NCBI GenBank assembly: GCA_016490735.1
Contig: JAEMWC010001381.1
Span: 66,001-130,000, forward strand
Origin: Pachyseris speciosa
Lineage: Eukaryota > Cnidaria > Anthozoa > Scleractinia > Pachyseridae
Reading direction: 5' to 3'
Length of the DNA: 64,000 bases
How positions within the stretch are numbered: the stretch's first letter is position 1; each line of letters opens with the position of its first letter. A program made the translations under genes and the position numbers. Positions 60,252-64,000 of the stretch are shown here, piece by piece. The notes beneath the pieces were generated by a model, which searched no databases, had not been told where the DNA came from, and was given only the letters and a program-made list of their open reading frames with translations.

Positions 60252-62025
60252 TGTGATTTCTGGTATGAATGAATGAATATGCAAAAACTAAAAAAGGTAA
60301 AATTAATAAAGAAAAGTTGTCAACTATTTTCCCAAAGAAGTACAAATACACTTGCCTCGATCCAAGCCCACTCATAATAAATATCCACAAAAATATGAAT
60401 ACAATCTTCCGTCTGTACAACATTTAACCTCCAAATTTCAATACAACCATTTTTTTTTACATTTATTAGTAAGCTCTGGCTTGCTGGCTCAGCAACAAAT
60501 AACTTTCAAAACCATGAGAAGTTAAGTGAGAGAAACAATGTCTACAAGGTCTAGATAATAAATCAGTAGTGCATGAATGGATGGGGCAGGGGTTCTGAAC
60601 CTTCAACTGATTGTACTTTTTCCCTCTGGTTCTACCCCTTACGTAGCAGTATCTACTTACGTCTTAACTTTGTTGCAGAGTCTAACAAAATTGCAAATTC
60701 ATCACAACTTATCATTTTTCTTACCACCTTAGAAATGCCACTTACCACCTTTCCTTTTTTAACCTGCCATTCCCCTCTTACATTTTTTCTCTGCAGTCCC
60801 CCCCCCCTCCCGTACCTCTTCACTTGTCTTTGAAAACTACATCTTTTTTTTTTAATCTCTACTGGTGTGACTGTAATTTAATGACAAATTCTCTGAATGA
60901 TTATTTCTTTAGTTCAATCAATCAGTCAATCAATCAATCAATCAATCAATCAAAGACTTTATTAATGTGTCGAAAATGACCAGCCGAGGGAATCTCCCTC
61001 CACTAATAGCGGACACCTAATATCTAATAACTAATAGCTAGGCTAAGGCTTGAAATGTTAGCTGTGTTAACCAATGAGTATTGTTAGTAGAAATTTTGCT
61101 GATATTCAATGAAAAAAAGAAAAATTAATAAAATTCTCAAACCTATCAAACACATGCACAAAACCACAACGTTTTACTTATCATCATCTTAAAACAATAG
61201 GTTGTTTTGCAAATTTGTAAAAATCATTGCATAAAAGGAATTTGATCCAAGAGGTCTCTAACACTCTTTACTGCTGCTAATGGCTCGATCAATTCCAAGC
61301 TTGCCCACTTATAAATTATAAATTATAAATATTTAATTGACCACTCCCCGAAAGAGGTCCTCCTGAAGAAGAGGCTATTATGTACCAGTCAATTCCACAA
61401 CCAAAGGATCTTGCTATACACTGTACATCAGTCAGTCTTGTCTTCCATCTTTTGCAGATTTCCCATCAAATCAATTACAGGCAACAAAGATTCTTAAGAA
61501 AAACTAAAGAAAAGAGGAAAGTTTGTAACTTTGTATCTACGTGTCAAGTTTTGAACTAGTTTTTTTTTTTGGTACCACAGATTGCATTGATCAATTTCAA
61601 GAGGTTTTTTTTTCATTTTCACGAAATATAGTGAACCAATAGACAAGAATTTTATTGTTACATGTAGGTCGCATATTGACTAGGGGCCAAGTTATTAAAA
61701 CCTTTTTAGGCATGATTGCCTTATATTCAGCATAAAATGACAAAAGACGTGGCAAAAGTTGAAACTTTTTATGTTTCTTTTTTTTTTTTTTTGGTAGCCG
61801 CTTCAGTACACGTCTATTATTTCTATTTCCGTATTGTAACCGTTTTCTCCATTTTTACTTTGCTTCAGTGTTGCCCCTGAAGAAGGTTAGTCATCTCTCG
61901 CCGTAATATATGGCATTAAAAGTTACCCTTTTCGACCATCATTTTGTTTCTTTGCCTTATATCTACCTTTTTATGGGATATATAATTATATATTGTTATT
62001 TCCGGTTTCACTTGTAATAATGATG

Positions 62026-62060
<35 letters not shown>
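59956..62060. other. Intergenic region with microsatellites, no recognised gene
   Basis: It contains a TC run (60197-60249), a CAAT run (about 60912-60952), several T homopolymers (for example 61560-61570, 61780-61792) and an AATAAT run (62026-62060) that immediately precedes the next retrotransposon. Short open frames have no support. Confidence 0.6.
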
Positions 62061-63320
62061 TGGTTTTAAAGACAAAGTTGAATGGAAGGAATAAGATCAT
62101 GGCTGTCAACGCATGGGCTGTTGCAATTGTAAGGTATAGCACCGGTGTGATAGAATGGAAGAGCGACGAACTTGAGGAGCTGAATAGAAAAAACCAGGAA
62201 GACGATGTCATTCTATGGGGCTTTACACCCTAAAAGTGATGTAGACAGGTTGTATCTATCACGACAGAAAGGAGGAAGAGGCCTAATTAGTTGCGAAATG
62301 TGTGTGAAGGCCGAGGAAAATAATCTGGCATGGTATCTCAAGAATTCAAACCAGAGATTGTTGACAGGAGTAAGGGGGATAGGGATCTTGAACAGTGATG
62401 CAGCAAAGAAAAGAGAGAGTACAAGCAAGAAAGACAGAATGCTACCTTGAATAGATGGAAAGAGAAAAAAATGCATGGTCAATTCCTGCGTGATATGCCA
62501 GAGACAGTTGACAAAGACAAAATCTGGGAATGGACTAGAAAAAAGTGACTGAAAAATCGGAACTGAAGCACTTATTTTTGCAGCCCAAGAACAGGCACTG
62601 AGAACGAATTATGTCAAGTTCAACATCGGCAAGTCAGTGGATTCCCCACTTTGTAGATTGTGTGGTGAGAAGGGTGAAACAATAAACCACATTATTAGTG
62701 AATGTAGCAAACTGGCGCAGAAAGAGTACAAGAGAAGGCACGACAATATTGCCAGATTGGTGCACTGGAAACTCTGTTGTAAGTACGATATAGACAGAAG
62801 TGAGAAATGGTATGAACACCAACCAGAAGGGGTTGTGGAAAACGAAAGTTATAAGATCTTATGGGACATGACCATTCAGTACGACCATATCATCGCAGCC
62901 AGAAAACCAGACGTTGTTGTAGAAAAGGAAAATAACAAGGCAATCATTGTGGATACTGCGTCACTGTGGGACCACAGGGTGCATGAGAAGGAAGGAGAAA
63001 AAGTTGAGAAATATCGGGATCTAAAGAGAGAAATTAAGAATTTATGGCGGTTGAGACACGTAGAGGTGGTACCGATAGTTGTTTGCGCACTTGGAAGAGT
63101 AAACAAAACGTTAGATGGATGGCTTGCGAAGCTAGGAATTGTTATCAAGACAGGACTACTGCAGAAAACAGCCTTGCTAGGAACAGTAAGGATTCTGAGA
63201 AAGGTTCTTAAAAATTAAACAAGGAGGAATGACCCAAAGGACCTTTGGCCATTGGCTAAGGCTTGCTTATTTTGGTGTAAATGCGGCATAACATCTGCCA
63301 GAGCATAAGCGTCATGAGAA
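62061..63320 (+). mobile_element. 5'-truncated non-LTR retrotransposon with restriction-like endonuclease
   Basis: The start abuts a TAA microsatellite and the 3' end terminates in another (63323-63364). The first 400 bases encode the end of a reverse transcriptase thumb in broken frames (VDRLYLSRQKGGRGLIS). A long frame 62637-63218 encodes the C-terminal domain. It belongs to the R2/R4/NeSL-like group with a restriction-like endonuclease, judged from the domain order zinc knuckle then PD-x-V. Confidence 0.75.
62637..63218 (+). pseudogene. Zinc knuckle and restriction-like endonuclease domain
   Basis: The fragment has 193 residues. A CCHC knuckle is at residues 6-23 (C-x2-C-x8-H-x4-C). It is followed by a helical linker and the endonuclease core RKPDVVVEKENNKAIIVDTA, the PD...D arrangement typical of R2-type elements, then KYRDLKREI. 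The upstream coding sequence is frameshifted, so this is the tail of a dead copy. By family the domain nicks the insertion site. Confidence 0.75.
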
Positions 63321-63321
63321 G

Positions 63322-63352
<31 letters not shown>

Positions 63353-63365
63353 TAATAATAATAAT

Positions 63366-63975
63366 GTGAGATTGCATATTGATCACACAGCAGAATCCCT
63401 TTGTGTAGAATGTGCGCAAGTACTGTAAGGGAGAAACGGTGGCCCATGTGGTGAGTGAGTGCGGTAAGCTGGCACATGCAGAATATAAAGAAAGGGACGA
63501 TAACGTGGCGCGGTATATTCATTGGCAACTTTGTGGTAAATGCGGATTGGAAAGAGCTAATAGCTGGTATGAACAGAAGCCTGAGAGAGTGGTGCAAATG
63601 GAACATTTCAAAATACTGTGGGATTTCACAGTCCAGTGTGATCGGAAAATCGAGGCAAAAAGACCAGACATTAGGGCCGTTTATAAGAGAGAAAATAAGC
63701 CGCGGCTTACTCAGGCCAAGGCTTACATAAGACGCGAACACTCCGTATAAATGGTACAAAATCTACGTTCACGGCTTGCTCAAGCTGCGGCTTTTCCTGA
63801 CCTTGGAGTTTTTACTTGTAGAAATGGTTCCTTTCGCGTCTTATGTAAGCCGCGGCTTATTTTCTCTCGTATAAACGGCCCTATTGTCTTTATTGATAAG
63901 GAGAGAGATGTTTTCATAATTGATGTTGCCTTCCCAGGTGATAACAGGGTAAAAGACAGAAACTTGAGAAGTTAG
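63366..63975 (+). pseudogene. Second restriction-like endonuclease retrotransposon fragment, split by a MITE
   Basis: It encodes the same domains as 62637-63218: knuckle remnant (C...ETVAHVVSEC), linker (YIHWQLCGKCGLE) and the endonuclease core up to KRPDI. The core resumes after the MITE with VFIDKERDVFIIDVAF and stops at 63973-63975. Moderate divergence from the first copy means a separate insertion. The window ends inside or just after its 3' end. Confidence 0.75.
63673..63882. mobile_element. 210-bp MITE inside the retrotransposon, ATT duplication
   Basis: The inverted ends AGGGCCGTTTATAMGAGAG extend about 48 bases with one mismatch in the first 36 and include the inner palindrome AAGCCGCGGCTT. 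ATT at 63670-63672 and 63883-63885 is the target duplication. Removing one ATT and the insert leaves the endonuclease frame uninterrupted, which proves the limits. Confidence 0.85.
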
Positions 63976-64000
63976 GGAAATAACACCTATTGAAAGATGA

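Noticed and set aside
62205..62450. Independent small gene
   Set aside because: It is the frameshifted thumb region of the non-LTR retrotransposon that continues at 62637.

Overview
The window looks like intron-rich nuclear DNA of a cnidarian, most likely an anthozoan such as a stony coral or anemone. This rests on two tandem rhodopsin-type receptor genes with short exons and long AT-rich introns, a tRNA-derived SINE, many short inverted-repeat transposons, and Polinton, tyrosine-recombinase and Penelope-type elements that are common in cnidarian genomes. No species is claimed.

Host genes. Two paralogous class A GPCR genes lie on the + strand. Copy 1 shows only its last two exons (1086-1340, 2866-3281); the rest lies left of the window. 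Copy 2 is complete in four exons (21471-21598, 23635-23905, 25782-26036, 27208-27534), all splice junctions are in frame, and it encodes 326 aa with seven membrane segments. Flanking introns are also similar, so this is a segmental tandem duplication. Nearly everything else in the window is mobile DNA.

Mobile DNA from left to right: inverted-repeat elements (168-364, 3607-5036, 5539-5981, 6440-6766, 7644-9093, 9753-10488); a deleted tyrosine-recombinase retrotransposon with Ngaro-type split direct repeats and an apparent intron (10821-13311); a 5,035-bp mini-Polinton (14825-19859, 6-bp target duplication CACGGC) with an ATPase and three small-protein genes but no polymerase, integrase or major capsid gene; further short elements around GPCR copy 2; and a 19,523-bp full Polinton/adintovirus-like element (32969-52491, 6-bp target duplication AAAGGT, 224-bp terminal repeats).

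The large Polinton carries a virus-like gene set. Left arm, mostly - strand: VLTF3-like factor, membrane protein, two fibre genes with collagen stalks, packaging ATPase. Right arm, + strand: coiled-coil protein, penton-like and major capsid proteins, a protein VI-like/adenain-protease fusion, small proteins, phospholipase A2-like protein, retroviral-type integrase with chromodomain, BRO-N nuclease, zinc-finger protein and protein-primed family B DNA polymerase. Many starts are preceded by TCTAA and an AT-rich TATATG. Several genes are interrupted by homopolymer frameshifts and in-frame stops, while MCP, penton, protease and BRO genes are intact.

To its right lies a second tyrosine-recombinase retrotransposon on the - strand (about 52936-59715). 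It is split by a Penelope-like insertion of two head-to-head arms (55841-57407) with a 13-bp target duplication and hammerhead-like motifs. The window ends with two 5'-truncated non-LTR retrotransposons with a restriction-like endonuclease, the second interrupted by a 210-bp MITE.
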